Assembly (NCBI GenBank): GCA_963971405.1
Contig: OZ020484.1
Location: 17,422,001 to 17,486,000, forward strand
Direction of reading: 5' to 3'
DNA: 64,000 nt
Origin: Psococerastis gibbosa
Taxonomy: Eukaryota; Arthropoda; Insecta; Psocodea; Psocidae
A model generated the notes under the pieces. That model saw nothing but the letters and a program-made list of their open reading frames with translations, did no database searches and was not told the DNA's origin. The position numbers and the translations under genes were made by a program. This document shows positions 46,896-59,119 of this stretch, piece by piece; within the stretch, counting starts at the first letter, position 1, and each line of letters begins with the position of its first letter.

Positions 46896-47382
46896 ATTGA
46901 CGGTCCACCTGCTTCACAAGCATTTTTTTTTTTTTTTTTAATAACAGTCTGATTCGCTGCTATATTGCTGTGGATGTGACCTCCTTATTTTGTACTGTAG
47001 ACCCATAGTGAAGAACTATAACATGTTTGTACATAAAGCCAGTTGTCTCGATATTTTCCTGCGTATATGGTTTTATGGTTGGACCGCCACCACGACGCTT
47101 AGTTCGCATTCCGCCTGCTAAAGTTGATGGCCAACGTCAAGACAACTTAAACTGGCATAATTTGACATTTAAATTATATTGACCTGTGTTTCTTGTGTTT
47201 TAATGTTATTTGTTCCAAGGCTATTGATTTAATTTTTCTTTCCGGATAGATTTAAATGAGCACTTTAATTCCCCTACAGTAGGGTTGCAATCAAGGGAAG
47301 CTAAAAGTAGTGAAGGCTATAAGATGTCTGTATGGGCCTAAATATACTTTAAAAGAAAAATATATGTAAAAAATAATACCTT

Positions 47383-47574
47383 TTTGTTCTATTACTAGGC
47401 CAACCTAGCCGAGTTATACAGCCGTCTCTTACACTCAACTCGGATGGTCCGGACCCACCTGCTTTACAAGCCATCCGAAGCATGACCAGAAATTGAAGCA
47501 AGTGTTGTGAGACTCGAACCAATAACATTTCGGGTGAAAGTCAAGAGTCCGTAACACTGTTCTATTTGTCCTGA
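47383..47574 (-). repeat. tRNA-derived SINE, family A (diverged)
   Basis: Reverse-strand copy downstream of SMC3 with many substitutions but the same head (GACTCTTGACTTTCACCCGA, B box GGTTCGAGTCT), body, and TAGTAATAGAACAAAAAG end. Confidence 0.82.
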
Positions 47575-47960
47575 CTATCGCTCAGGAAATATAATGTGAA
47601 TAATATTTTTTAGTCATTTTTCATTAAAATTTAGTTATTTTTATTTTTTTACCCCCAGAAGGAAACTATATCAAGGGCCAAGCGACCCCCTGCAATTTAT
47701 TAAAACTAATAGCGGAAAAAAAAAAGTGAATTTAAAACAAATCTTTGGAGCCGTTTTTGAGAAATATTTTCCGAACCACCCAAATGTCCCAAATAGAGTT
47801 CATGCGTAGTGACGTCACAGCAAGAGGGCGGATCTAACAGCGCATGCGTGACGGCGAAAATAATGTAAACAAAATCAGCTGTTAGGACATTACAGGATAT
47901 AAAGTGCATTGAGCGCCATTGATTTTTAAAATTTTTAGTTGTTATTATATTTCTAGCGTT

Positions 47961-48130
47961 ATGGTCAAGCATTGCTGCTATGGCTTGTGTAATAGTGATA
48001 GCCTGCACCAGGACAGAACACATATGAGAGAGGTCCGAATTATATCGTTCCCCAAGGCACTGGAAAAAATTAAGAAATGCAAGTGGAGGTTGCATCTATG
48101 TGGCAGAACGAAGTCCACAATATTTAAAGT
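47961..48130 (+). pseudogene. THAP zinc-finger exon fragment
   Basis: An open frame starting at ATG 47961 reads MVKHCCYGLCNSDSLH, then HMREVRIISFPKAL and KKCKWRLHLCGRTKS. This fits the N-terminal half of a THAP domain (Cys pair, the FPK motif, the conserved Trp), a DNA-binding finger common in P-element-type transposases and genes derived from them. The distal C-x2-H ligands are absent: the frame runs into an inverted-repeat element at ~48152. I read it as the 5' exon of a transposon-borne or duplicated THAP gene, now truncated. Confidence 0.65.
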
Positions 48131-48151
48131 TACGAAATACACATATATATG

Positions 48152-48614
48152 CATGGCCGTGCCCGGGAGGTGGTCCATGGGGTCCGCAGCCCCCCCCCCC
48201 CCCCCCAAAAAAAAATAAATAAATTTCTGCAGGTAAACCTGTATGGTTTGATGAATTTATTTCATTAATAAATTACGTGACAAATGAGGCATCTACCTTA
48301 CCCCATCTGGCGGAGCCTGAACAGATTAAGAACGGGGGTCACGCGATGCCGCGTTAACATGTGCAGATGGGGACTGGCAGAGGACCCGACTTGTGAATGT
48401 GGACAACTACAGGACGACGACCACCTCCTTGTCTGCCCGAGACTTGACGAAGCTGTGTCCCACGCAGATCTATCCAAAGCAAATGACAAGGCCATCCAGG
48501 CTGCAACGTTTTGGATGAACGTGTCGTAGGCCCGGACACGTTAAGTAAGTAAGTATTAATAGATTACGTAAAAAAATGTTTGGACCCCTCGAAATCAAAA
48601 CCTGGGAACGGCCT
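48152..48614. mobile_element. Poly-C-bearing inverted-repeat element, family E, with LINE inside
   Basis: Begins CATGGCCGTGCCCGGGAGG with a C-run and ends AAACCTGGGAACGGCC, ends inverted. It is interrupted by a LINE 3' end (48279-48554). The copy at 48903-49080 (CATGGCCGTGCCTAGGTGG ... CCTGGGCACGGCCAT) is uninterrupted, and 48690-48856 is a related element (ATGGCCGTAGCCAAGGGGG ... CCCGGCTACGGCC). Each carries long C or G runs just inside the ends. Confidence 0.7.
48279..48554 (+). mobile_element. 5'-truncated LINE 3' end with 15-bp target duplication
   Basis: Encodes the C-terminal tail of a non-LTR reverse transcriptase: SLNRLRTGVTRCRVNMCRWG, CECGQLQDDDHLLVCPRLDE, then a TAG stop. The tail is CGGACACGTTAAGTAAGTAAGT. 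It is flanked by ATTAATAAATTACGT (48264-48278) and ATTAATAGATTACGT (48555-48569), a 15-bp duplication with one mismatch, so its limits are well supported. Confidence 0.82.
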
Positions 48615-50286
48615 TGTATATATGTTATATGTTATGTTATAGTGGACCAACAAAAGATTCTCCGGATCCAATCGGACAGTCGATTGAGATCATGGCCGTA
48701 GCCAAGGGGGAGTTCAACCCCCTCCGCCCACCGAGATGAAATGGCTTGATACTAGATAGAATCGGATATTGAGAGGGAAAATAAAAACTATATTATGTAA
48801 TATCCAATTAAATTTCTGACCCCCCCCCCCCCCCCCCATCCCGGCTACGGCCTTGATTGGGATCAATAATGTTATAAATATATATCGTAGTTACTCTCCT
48901 GTGGCCATGGCCGTGCCTAGGTGGGTGGTCCATGGGGTCCGAACCCCCTCCCCCCGAAATCATTTTTTTAATGTAAACCTGTATTGTTTGATGAATTCTT
49001 CCATTCATTCAATAATAAATTACGTTAAAGAAATTGGACCCCCCCCAAAAAAAAAAAACAAAACCTGGGCACGGCCATAGCTGTGGCCCTACGAAAATTA
49101 ACTGCTTTGGTGCTCAGATACTAAATTGAATTCTAGTGATAGTAGGCCTATTATGGAGAGATAATAACCCTTTTTACGCTACTAATATTTACAAGCAACA
49201 TGATGGGCTATATAGCGTGACGGCAGCCCAGCCGACTAGGCTATATTTCATGGTAGTTTTGCAATAAAGTTACATGTATAGTTATGGTAATAAATCATTG
49301 CTAATACATTAATTGTAATATCTATATGTATGAGGCTGACATACCCATTTAAAAATCTGTTCTGCCCTCGCGGAAGTATCACAACCAATGAAATAAAATT
49401 AGATACCTATGTAAATAATATTTTTCGACAATTTTTTGCGGCTACTTTGCCGCAATTTTTTTTCAGTACCCACGCAAGTATTGAGGGAACATATAATAAA
49501 CACTAATTTGCCGTTTAAAAGCTACAATTTCTTAAAATAAAATAAATTTCAGTGGAAACCCCATACACTCCATGTTAAAATAAGGGAGTGTTGTCCGAGG
49601 GTCAGGGGTACCCCCTCCCTTTCCGACTAACCGCCACCTTTGTTGTACCTAGCTGCGCAGGAACTCTATTGAGTTAGCCCAAAATAAAAAAAAGTGGTCC
49701 CGAGGTATGATTTTTGTGAACCTGCATGCTAAATTTAATCACAATCGAGTAATCGACCGAGTAATTTGCCCGGAAATCGATGATCAGACAGAGCGACAGA
49801 CAGACATTTCGTAAAAAACACTTTTTTCGGTTCCTGGGACCTCAAAACGTGTAAATCCGTTGAAATCTCGGAATCGAAAATTTCGACCATCACAAAGCTT
49901 TCCTTATACTACGTATAAATTGGAAAGCAAATATCTCATCATTTTTTAATGCACAAAAGAAGAAAAAATAAGTGAAATAGCCTACCGTACCCGCATTGGA
50001 AGTAAATAAAACACCATGCAGCCGAACATATCTTGCCATACCAAGCCTAGCCTATTTGTCACGTGACTATATGTGAAGACATTTGTTCTGCTTCTTGTTC
50101 ATGTTTTTGTTACTTGTTGTCGTCATTCCCATTGCCATATTGCCTGGGGATGGATTGCGGTCATGGGGCATAACAGCCACAGGTTGTTATGATATTTATT
50201 TTATTTTAGTAGTGATTATGGTGTGTTTGTTTGTATTGCATTTTTCTTAGGTTTACATTAAAGTTATCGGATAATCAAAATTGAGT

Positions 50287-53200
50287 ATGGAGATTGACAA
50301 TCCTGTTAAGAAAGGATTTCTTCTATTTCCTCCGCAAGGCGTTTTTAGCCACATCAAGGTAATTCTTGGTTGTTTACTTGTGTCTTTTTAAGGCTTCGCT
50401 TGTATGTGCAACATGGGAAATCCCATTCTTATGAATCCTGTTCCCGTAACACAGATTTTTGATGTTTATTTTGATAAAGCTAGTAACCCTCTTTGTGCAT
50501 GCTACTGTATCAGGAACACTGGAACACATACCTACATTTAAATAGTGATGCAGGCAATAATTATGCGTACCGTACCGCTATCATTTTTTTTTTTAAATTA
50601 CAAGATTATGATTAAGATAAATCCCATGACCCAGAACAACCACAATCTCAATTCCCTACCTACCTGGTAGGTTCGCTAGCAAACGTCCAGTATGGATTTC
50701 ATATTTTTGACTGGAAGGTGGCAATTTTTCTAATATGTAGAAAGGCGTTAAGAAACGCCCCAATGCCTAGATATTGGTGAAAGATATTCACTTTTAATCC
50801 CTGCACTATTTGGAATGTTGTGGTCAGCAACAGCCGCGTTTTCTCCCTACCAAGGTAGGTCGTAGGTAAGGAACCCATTAGAGTCGAGTAGACCCAGGCC
50901 AGGTGAAAATATTATGTCGAGTCTCGGTCATCTGTTTATAGGCTACACTACCTTTTTTTAAATGTTGATCTTATAAAAACCATTTAATAAATATATCCTA
51001 TTGACCTCTACAGTCACATCTGTAGGTTGGTACGCGTGTTGATGTACGACACGTCTCCGAATGCATGGGGTGTAGACTGTAGAGACTCGCACAATTACAA
51101 GCACGCTACCACCTTGCCATCGAAGCCGATGAACTACGACCTACAGGACTATTTCGGACTTTTAGTAATCTACCTTAACTACTTCCCTACTTTTGTGTCA
51201 GCTGGTCCGTGGATATATAGGTATGAAGCAGATGCTATTATGATAACCGCTAAGTACTATTGTTTTGTTTCAGAAATCATGGCAAAAAAAATACTGTGAA
51301 TTATTTCGAGCCAGTAAATATGGAATAGAAAGACTAGAAGTGTTTGAAAACGAAGAAGATGCTAATACAAATTTGTCTCCGAGGATAATAACGTTAGAAA
51401 ACTGCGTCAAAATTATTCCAGATCCACCTAAACTAGAGACCAATGTTTTTGTGGTGAGTTTGTAAGCCAATGGATCATTGCTTTCAAATAACTCATTGCT
51501 GGTGTCTCGGTTAGTTTGAAGTATTTAATACAATACAGCCATTAAATTGACTTAGGTTGCCTCGTCAACTTCAGGACATTTAAATACAAAGAAGCGGTCG
51601 TTTACTCGAACATGCTTTCCTATTTATCAATTAGTAGATAGATAATATGAGTAATTCCATATTAAATAATTCTCCAATGGTTAATTTCTTCAAAAAATAA
51701 TTTTTTGAACAAACCTCAATGTTTGGGTAAGCAACCTGTTCGGTTTTGTTAGTATATTTAACACGTATAACATACCCCAATGTAGAATGCATCGACAGAA
51801 AGGTTCCGCTGATAAATTATTTTTTTAGTCATTTTTCATTAAAATTCATTTTTATTTTTTTACCCTCATAAGCAAACTATAAAGGGGCAAGCAACCCATT
51901 CATTGCCTTTTGTTAACATTAATAAAGTTCGACTACAAAATATGCGAATTTTAAGAAAACCGTTGGAACCGTTTTTGAGAAAACATTTTTTAGCAGTTTT
52001 TAGTTTTTTCAGTGTAAAACTCCCCAAAATAAAAATAATGGACCTGAGTTATGAGTTTTGTGAACCTGCATGCCAAATTTCATCAAAATCGACGAGTACT
52101 TTGCCCGGAATCGAGGGACAGGCAGGCAGACCTTTCGTAAAAACCTCCTTTTTATATCCTGGGGCTTGAAAACGTGTAAATTCGTTGAAATCTCGGAATC
52201 GAAAATTATGACCATCACAAAGCTATCCTTATACTTAGTATAAATAGGAATGCAAAAAGGGAACAAGCAAAACTAGATCAATACCTTTCCTGAGAATATT
52301 TTACCACTAAAGTTATTGACTTGGACAAAGTTCGAGTTCCGCTCTAGTAAGTTTTCTCTGAATTCCTTTTCTCTGATAGGTAATGGCAATGTCTATTCTG
52401 TATGGAAACATTTCCATTCCTTTTGCTTAAGGTGCCCATTCCACATACGTACAACGTCAATGAAAATTATGAAATTGAAGGGCATTTCAATTTTACTCTA
52501 TGCCATTGTTAAAATTGATCAATGATCAATTGATAATAATAATGATAATAATTGATAATAATAATGTTCAATTGATAATAGAGTAAAATCACAAACAATG
52601 AAACAAACAATCTAAAATTAAAAAATGGCGTCATGTGATATGACAAGTACAACTATTTTAATTGATTTCTCTAAAAAGAAAGCATTTCTGTATAAAAATT
52701 ATAGTAAGGATTAAATAATAAGGCGGCGAAGAAAACAAATACAATTTCAAGAAACAAATTTCAAATGGCAATGGAGATTGCTTATAACCTTGACCTTCTG
52801 TATATATATATAGTCCATGGTCAAATAAACTGCTATAGGTATCCCCACTTACCTGTGGTATACTCCAAAGAAATTGGAGATAATAAAACAAGAAATAAGC
52901 GTCTAGAATACTATAAATGTATTGACTTTTTTATTTCGTTGATTTTTCTTGACTTAATGACAGTTATGTTAATACCCCAGATATTATTGTTTCTAGGTTG
53001 TGACAAGAACGTCAAACCACTACTTTGCATCACTGGAGGAATCTGATAAATCCGACTGGTTGACTGCTTTTCAGTCAGTTGCTTTTAAGGAGGTTAAAGG
53101 AAGTGCGGTCATTGAGGAAGACAACGATCTCTATTGCTCATCTGGAGAAGGTATGTTGTTTCCTATATCTGACTGGGGGAATTACATTGTTATAAGAAAT

Positions 53201-55725
53201 TGTTTGTCGGTTTCTAGTAAATTGATTGTTACCCATTTGTTCCTTAAGTGTACGGATTTATCATATTACAAATCACATCTAAGTTGATATAATCTTACTT
53301 AGGCCTACTTTAACATCCATTAATCATATTATGTTTTTGTAGTTTATCGTCTATGAAATTTTCTCATAGAAAAAAGACTGGATTACATTCAAAATCACTC
53401 AAACGTAAAAGCCGTGAAAATTCAGCTTTATCCGCAGTTCTCTTCAGAAATGTCATTAAAATGTCAATAATCAAATTCGAATCCATGTATAGACTTTCTG
53501 CCTACACATCTTTAAACCACCTTTAGATCGCACTGAAAATTGGTCCAATTTTGCACTCATTGTTAAAAATTAACTTAGTAAAGTTTTACGTAATAAATTA
53601 AAAAATATACGCAACCGGTTTCGGCTCATGTTATCAATGAGTTTTGTTTTGTTGTTGTTTGTTGTGTTTTAGCTTGCATACTGTTTTTGTTTGTCTTTCA
53701 ATTGCACTTGATGATGGCGTGAGCCGAAACAGGTTGTGTATATTTATTAATTTATTACGTAAAACTTTACTAAGTTAATTTTCAACAAATTTTACAAAGT
53801 TACTAAGGAGACTATTATGTTCAATATATGGCACATCGTGAAACATACCTATATATTCGTGGAGTGTTATTATTATTATTGAAGGACTTTTTATGGACGT
53901 AGGCCCATTAAACCTTGCCCCGCCAGCGACCCCATCGGTTTTTGGCCATTATTGGTATCGTTTCCGAACGAATGTTTCAGTCTTTGATGTCAACCCACAC
54001 CGACTACAAGTAGGCAAGCTCAGACATGCATACCATTGACATTGTTACAGGCATTAGCTCGATTTACCCATGTATGGGAACGAGTCAAAAGATGAAGGCA
54101 GGTGGCCAGAAAGCCAATTCTTCCTTTGTTCCGTTCGTTGCATTATCTGAAAACTAATCCAACATAGCAACGCCCTTAAAAATTGTAGTTTACTTTTTTA
54201 CATAAAATTTCTATGAGGAAAGTTTATGCGGATTTTTGGAATTTTCATCTGTCTACAATGCTGTATCAGAAAGTTTTTACCATAAAAAAGTATTTTAAAT
54301 GACTTTTCAGACAGTGGCGGGGGATGAAAATTTTCAGTCGAAAAATGTGTGCTTGCATCTGATAGAAATTGCATATAATGTAATATACTGTAGGTTTAAT
54401 GTATATTTGCAGATTAAAATGTTCAACAGTTAGTCGTAGAAGTTAACCTCTATTGAATCAGTGGTTTACCTTTCTCTTTCCCAGGTGTTTTTTTGGTGAA
54501 ATTGGTGCAGACTGAAGCATCTGCTCGCTGTGGCCTTGAACCCGAGTCTTATACTCTAATGCTTACGTCCTCATCTATTCAACTCAGAGATGCTCAGAGT
54601 CAAGCGTTGTGCGTTACTTGGCCTTATTGTTTTATACGTCGGTACGGGTACTGTGATGGCCGCTTCACTTTCGAAGCTGGTCGAATGTGCGATACTGGGG
54701 AGGGGAGGTTCATGTTGGAGCACAGTAACCAGCAGGAAATATACAGAAGTTTAAATTTAAAAATGAAAAGCATGCGCAAACTCTTGGAAGGTGATAGCAG
54801 TTGTGGTGGTCAACAGCTGCAGGTGGCGCTGAGCATGGAAGCGAGGTCACGGAGCCCCATTCCGCCCACCCCTACTCATAAAGAGCACGCTCCTTTGACC
54901 CTGAGAGCCGCATCACATGGAAACCTTTTTGACCAGCAGAAGCCTTTTGTGTCGCCTACAGTTGAGACCAACCCATTGGTCGTTATAAACGCGCCTGCTC
55001 ATTTGAAACCGCGTGGCCTCTCGGCTTCGCACGGTGCGCTGGACGCATTGTCGCAGAAGTCGCCTACCATATTCCACGCAAAACCAATCGACATAGGAGT
55101 CGACATGCAGCTAGAAACAGCACCTCCTCTCCAACCTAAACCAGTCAAACCTCCTCGTCGTCCAATCATTCCCGAAAAGCGAATATTTTGGCCAAGACCT
55201 TCAAGGACAGCAAAACCACCCGATGCCGATTATGATGACGTAGAGATACGAGAAGATGCTTGGAGAACTATGGGTCTCGAGCCTTCGCACACGGAGGATT
55301 ATGAGGCTGTCGAGCAGTTAGAACTTCCTCGAAGCAGAGAAGTGCCTCCGTTACCTCCCCCGCTGACGAGGCCAAAGTTTTTACCTGTAAAGCCCACTTC
55401 TGAATTGGGAAACTATGACACTCTTCAGTATTTTGGAAGTGGCAAAGGTTCATCAAATGCAGCTTACAAGCAAATTGTGATTAATTCTGCAACTGGAACT
55501 CCCGAATCGCCTGTGAATTCTACTCTTACATTCCACGATTATGACGAAGTTGCAGAACCTTCATGCAGTCCTGCGCATAGTCCGCAACAGGCTGTACCTT
55601 CAGTGCAATCCTGCCGACCTGCAGACGATTCTCATTTAGGCTATGGCACTATTCGCCGATTACCAGACCATAAGCTGTTTAATCATTTCGAATATGCAAT
55701 AGTTACGAAGCCTCGACAAGTTTGA
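50287..55725 (+). CDS. Dok: Dok-type docking protein (PH + PTB adaptor), 4 exons
   Basis: A membrane-proximal adaptor downstream of tyrosine kinases. Exons 50287-50358, 51274-51453, 52997-53150 and 54485-55725 join in phase to 548 codons. Residues ~6-115 form a PH domain (VKKGFLLFPP, SWQKKYCELFRASKYGIERL, SDKSDWLTAFQSVA). Residues ~136-240 form an IRS-type PTB domain with the phosphotyrosine-binding signature WPYCFIRRYG and FEAGRMCDTGEGRF. The 300-residue tail is Pro-rich (PPLQPKPVKPPRRP, VPPLPPPLTRPKF are candidate SH3 ligands) and has spaced tyrosines in YDDV, YEAV, YDTL, YDEV and YGTI contexts, likely kinase/SH2 sites. Domain order and length fit Dok1-3/insect Dok. The start ATG is the first in the exon and directly precedes the PH fold. 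The stop is TGA. Confidence 0.9.
51025..51120 (-). repeat. SINE-like repeat, family B (head part)
   Basis: On the minus strand it reads CTTCGATGGCAAGGTGGTAG, CGTGCTTGTAATTGTGCGAGT. It lies in Dok intron 1; the open frame across it is not a Dok exon. Confidence 0.65.
51594..52255. mobile_element. Inverted-terminal-repeat element, family F, second copy
   Basis: Begins GCTTTCCTATTTATCAATTA and ends TAGTATAAATAGGAATGC, with the same internal order as the first copy (GTCATTTTTCATTAAAATTC, TTTGCCCGGAATCGAGGGAC, ACCATCACAAAGCTATCC). It lies in Dok intron 2, about 140 bp after exon 2. Confidence 0.7.
52431..52690. mobile_element. Decayed relative of the inner MITE body
   Basis: After a TTAA flank, the left end GGTGCCCATTCCACATACGT resembles the hairpin-family ends. 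The interior shares diverged stretches with 30145-30371 in reverse orientation (AAATTGATCAATGATCAATT, TTAAAAAATGGCGTCATG, TTGATTTCTCTAAAAAGAAA). The right end is not recognisable. It sits in Dok intron 2. Confidence 0.5.
53560..53788. mobile_element. Inverted-repeat element, ~70-bp arms
   Basis: Arms TTAACTTAGTAAAGTTTTAC ... CAACCGGTTTCGGCTCA and the complement TGAGCCGAAACAGGTTG ... flank a GT-rich loop. Fragments of the same family occur at 55868-55925 (AAAGTTTTACGTCATAC and CGGTTTCGGCTGACGCC) and possibly near 56950. It lies in Dok intron 3. Confidence 0.7.
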
Positions 55726-57489
55726 TACATTTTATAGAGCAATAGTTTTCTATTACTTCGGAGATGGTGAGGTTTATGACTGTCTTACCTTATGGGCGAA
55801 GTAACCATTTCACTGACTTATGACAAGCTCAGGATTTATAAATTTATCTCATTGCGAATAAGATAACTTTGTAAAGTTTTACGTCATACAAAAATAAAAA
55901 ACGGTTTCGGCTGACGCCATTCTGTTGGAAAACTGTCAAAACAAAAAAAGTATACAAGATAAAACATGAACTCTTTGTCATGATACGTACAGTGTAGCAT
56001 TTGGTAATCAATAATTTAACATTTAAAATGGCAGCTTCAACAAGGGAGAACTACTTAGAAAGGTTATGTCTTTAAGTAAAGCTTTGTCTATGTTCGGCTA
56101 TTCTTTCTTTAAACCCCTTCCAGTTTGCCCAATATAGTAGTAGTATGGTTGGACACAGTCCCAGGCCACGGTGTTGGCCCATAGGACAGTGGACTTCCTG
56201 ATTATAGTGGATTCCGAACCACTTGGGAAACACAGTGAAGTCACACGATTAGTTCGGAGGTGACCAGGACAAGTCCTACCATGTTTCCCTACCGGCACTG
56301 TGCACACGACCAAGTTATCTGCAGCTTTGAACCTGCTCTGGTCCGCTGGATTCAACTTGGTATGGTGGCCGGCTTTGCCCAATATATAAACTACCACAAT
56401 CCTTACAGTCTAGTTGATGGCAAGGTGGTAGCGTGCTTGTACTTGTGCGAGTCTCCCCCGAAGAAAAATTTTGAAAAATATGCCTAGGTCTGAAATATTG
56501 GGGTTTTAAGCATTTTGAGTAATATATTGTTGTGAAAGTACATGGTCAATATGTTGATTTTTTTCATGTAAAATAAGCACACCAAGAATTAATTTCCCTT
56601 TCGTTATTGTGGATACTATGCCTTTCGCCTCCATAACGTCTTTGTCACCAGAAATCTTGGGGGGGGGGGGGGGCTGCTTAGCCGAGGACCCCATATTTAC
56701 GTCAATGTTTGCAAACAGTACAATTTGAGATATTATAACGACAAATAAACCTACCACTGAGGGGGGGGGGCCGGTTTTTTTTTTGTTTTAATATTTGTAT
56801 GGTGTTAAACTTTACAAGTGGTCAACCGGATACATTCATTAAATTGTTTGCATGCGATTAGCCTTTTATAAAAAAAAAAGTCTATTTGTGTTTTTTTATA
56901 TTTGTATGGTGTTAAACTTCACATAGTTATTTTATTCACAATGAGTGGCAGTAAGTTTTACCAAGTTAATAAGAAGACTATTATGTATACTCAGGATTTA
57001 TGTTCTTTCTCAATTTCATAATAAATCTAATGTTCTTTAAAGCACCATTCCCATAAGTCTTTTCGTTTTATTGGCTGGATGAGTTCGATGATTCCATTAA
57101 CTCATTTTTTATTGTAATCAAAAACCTTGTGCCTTAGTCGCACTGTACTACTTGTAGGTAGTGACTGACTGAAAAGAACTAAAAGACTGATGCATTTACA
57201 ACGATGTTACTGCGTATCGCTCAGTTAGTCTCCATTGACATAGATTTGTTTCACTCCTGGTTCTCACCTCATATGATTACATCTCTTCTAGAAAGCGTAA
57301 AATAATCCAGTCAATATATTTCCGAAGGCTCAGTGAGCATGTGGATGGGGATTTCTTGGCATATTTTGTCAAGATACTGTACTCTATATGCATTTGATAC
57401 AAGCTGGAGTAGAGTAACATATATTAGTTATAATAATAATAATTATAATAATTTTGTGTTTCTTCAAGTACAATACTATAACAATTTAA

Positions 57490-57560
57490 TTACATTTGGA
57501 AGGAGAGCCCAAAGGGCAAATCCCGTGCTGGGCCCCCCTTTCACCAAAGGTAAAGTGAAT
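57490..57560 (+). repeat. Repeat with GGGCCC-rich core, family H
   Basis: GGAGAGCCCAAAGGGCAAAT, then CCCGTGCTGGGCCCCCCTTT, matches the reverse complement of 4330-4375 (AAGGGGGGCCCAGCACGGGA). Both lie in AT-rich, ATT-repeat surroundings, suggesting the 3' region of a retroposon. Confidence 0.5.
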
Positions 57561-58924
57561 TATAATAAATTTGCAATCTATAATCTTTAAAACAATAAAT
57601 TTAAATAAAATTAGTTCAATTAGTTATATTGTATTATTAGATTATGCCAGCAGCAGTAGTTTGCTTATAGTCGACCCATATCCCCCTACCTTGTTTCGGA
57701 AAGAAATTTTTCGATGCAAATGTTTGATTTATTTTAATGGCATGCTTTATTTACGAGAGCTAGCAATCCTTTCACTGAGTAACAGTTTTCCTTCCAAAAG
57801 AAGCAAACCACATGATCTTATATTCCCATGGCTCCTTGAATATTACAAATAATAGAAAAATTAAGTAGTGAATAATTACCACGTTTGTCCACTATCTAAA
57901 GCCGGATGTGCGTGCAATTTTAGCTAAACTTAAACTGAGCTTGTGCTAAGTTCCATTTCAGCTACTTTATTATGTGCAATTGAAACGGTTGTATGTTGTT
58001 TTTATACCTGTATACTATATACTGTAGGTAGGCCTACAATCAGAGTGAGTTTTCAGATCTGCATTCCAAAAGTTTCAGTGCCAAATATTAGACTATGTAC
58101 TGTATGAACTGATTTACTCGTATGTTACATGTTAATTATTATTTAAGACTTTTTTGTTGTACTAAATTGTAAAAATTGAAGTCGAAATATTACTAGCCTA
58201 TACTTGCAATTGACATATATAACTTAACACGTTATAAAAATATGGAATAATTTTTAAAAATTCATTTTTAGGTGACAAATATTACTTTTGAAACCTAACT
58301 TTTGTTTGAAAGACTATTAACACTCATTAGTTCTTTCAAAATCATTTTCTGAATTCTTGATCTCAGTCCTAACCATTATCATAAACAACAAGACAAAATA
58401 ATTTATGCAATGAAGTATCATTCCAAAAAATTCCGATAATCTGGTTTATAATTGTCAAGTTACATAATTATTATCTTCCACCTTACTTCACTCTAAACTG
58501 CAGGTTATTATTCGACTTACAATAATTGTCATAGTTTAGTGCAGCTAACTTTTCTCTTAAGACTATTTGGCACGTTTGTCTTGTAAATTGTAAAATGCAT
58601 AATTACGTTATTGTAATACTTTCCAAGGTATAGGTAACTACCGTACCTACTATATTATTGTTTGAAACCATAACAATTATTTTTTATAGTTTTGAACTTG
58701 AAACATATAGGTAGATTAGTTTACTGTAATTATTAGAAACCTGTACTGGGCGAGAGGGTGATCTGTTATTGTTAGAAACAAATTGTATTTTTCAGAAATG
58801 TGCTCGTATCCATAATATTCATACAGTATATGCATTGGAGTAAACACAGTGTTTCGTTTCTATTGATTTTACCTTTTTTGCAATCTTACTTAGTTGGTAC
58901 CGGTACCTAGTGTTCATGCCCTTA

Positions 58925-59119
58925 GGCTCTTATTCCACCAACGTCAATAGTGATATTAAATGGTGGACGTGGTAGCAGACATTTAAGACATAATAATAAG
59001 TAATAAATAAAATAATAATAATAAATAAAATAAAAATAATAATAATAAAGACTAAAAATGTCTGCTACCACGTCGAAACTACATTTAATATCACTATTGA
59101 CGTTGGTGGAATATGCGCC
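58925..59119. mobile_element. Short hairpin MITE with AT-rich loop, TTA-flanked
   Basis: Arms of ~70 bp (ATTCCACCAACGTCAATAGT and complement) surround an (AAT/AAATA)n loop. TTA flanks both ends (58922-58924 and 59120-59122). The 17-mer GACGTGGTAGCAGACAT is present in the left arm and its complement in the right. Intergenic, between Dok and Ir93a. Confidence 0.8.

Larger units (their letters stand above)
47605..49928. mobile_element. Family F element split by ~1.9 kb of other insertions
   Basis: The left part (47605-47780) matches the first third of family F; the right part (49672-49928) matches its last third, ending ACGTATAAATTGGAAAGC. Between them lie a THAP-domain fragment, three poly-C-containing inverted-repeat pieces and a LINE 3' end. 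This is a stacked insertion site between SMC3 and Dok. Confidence 0.65.

Noticed and set aside
48808-49080. Open frames on both strands in the poly-C region.
   Set aside because: They fall within inverted-repeat elements and are explained by C/G runs and palindromic ends.
51027-51299. Open frame between Dok exons 1 and 2.
   Set aside because: It is made of a reversed family B repeat plus intron, and exon 1 splices in phase directly to 51274.
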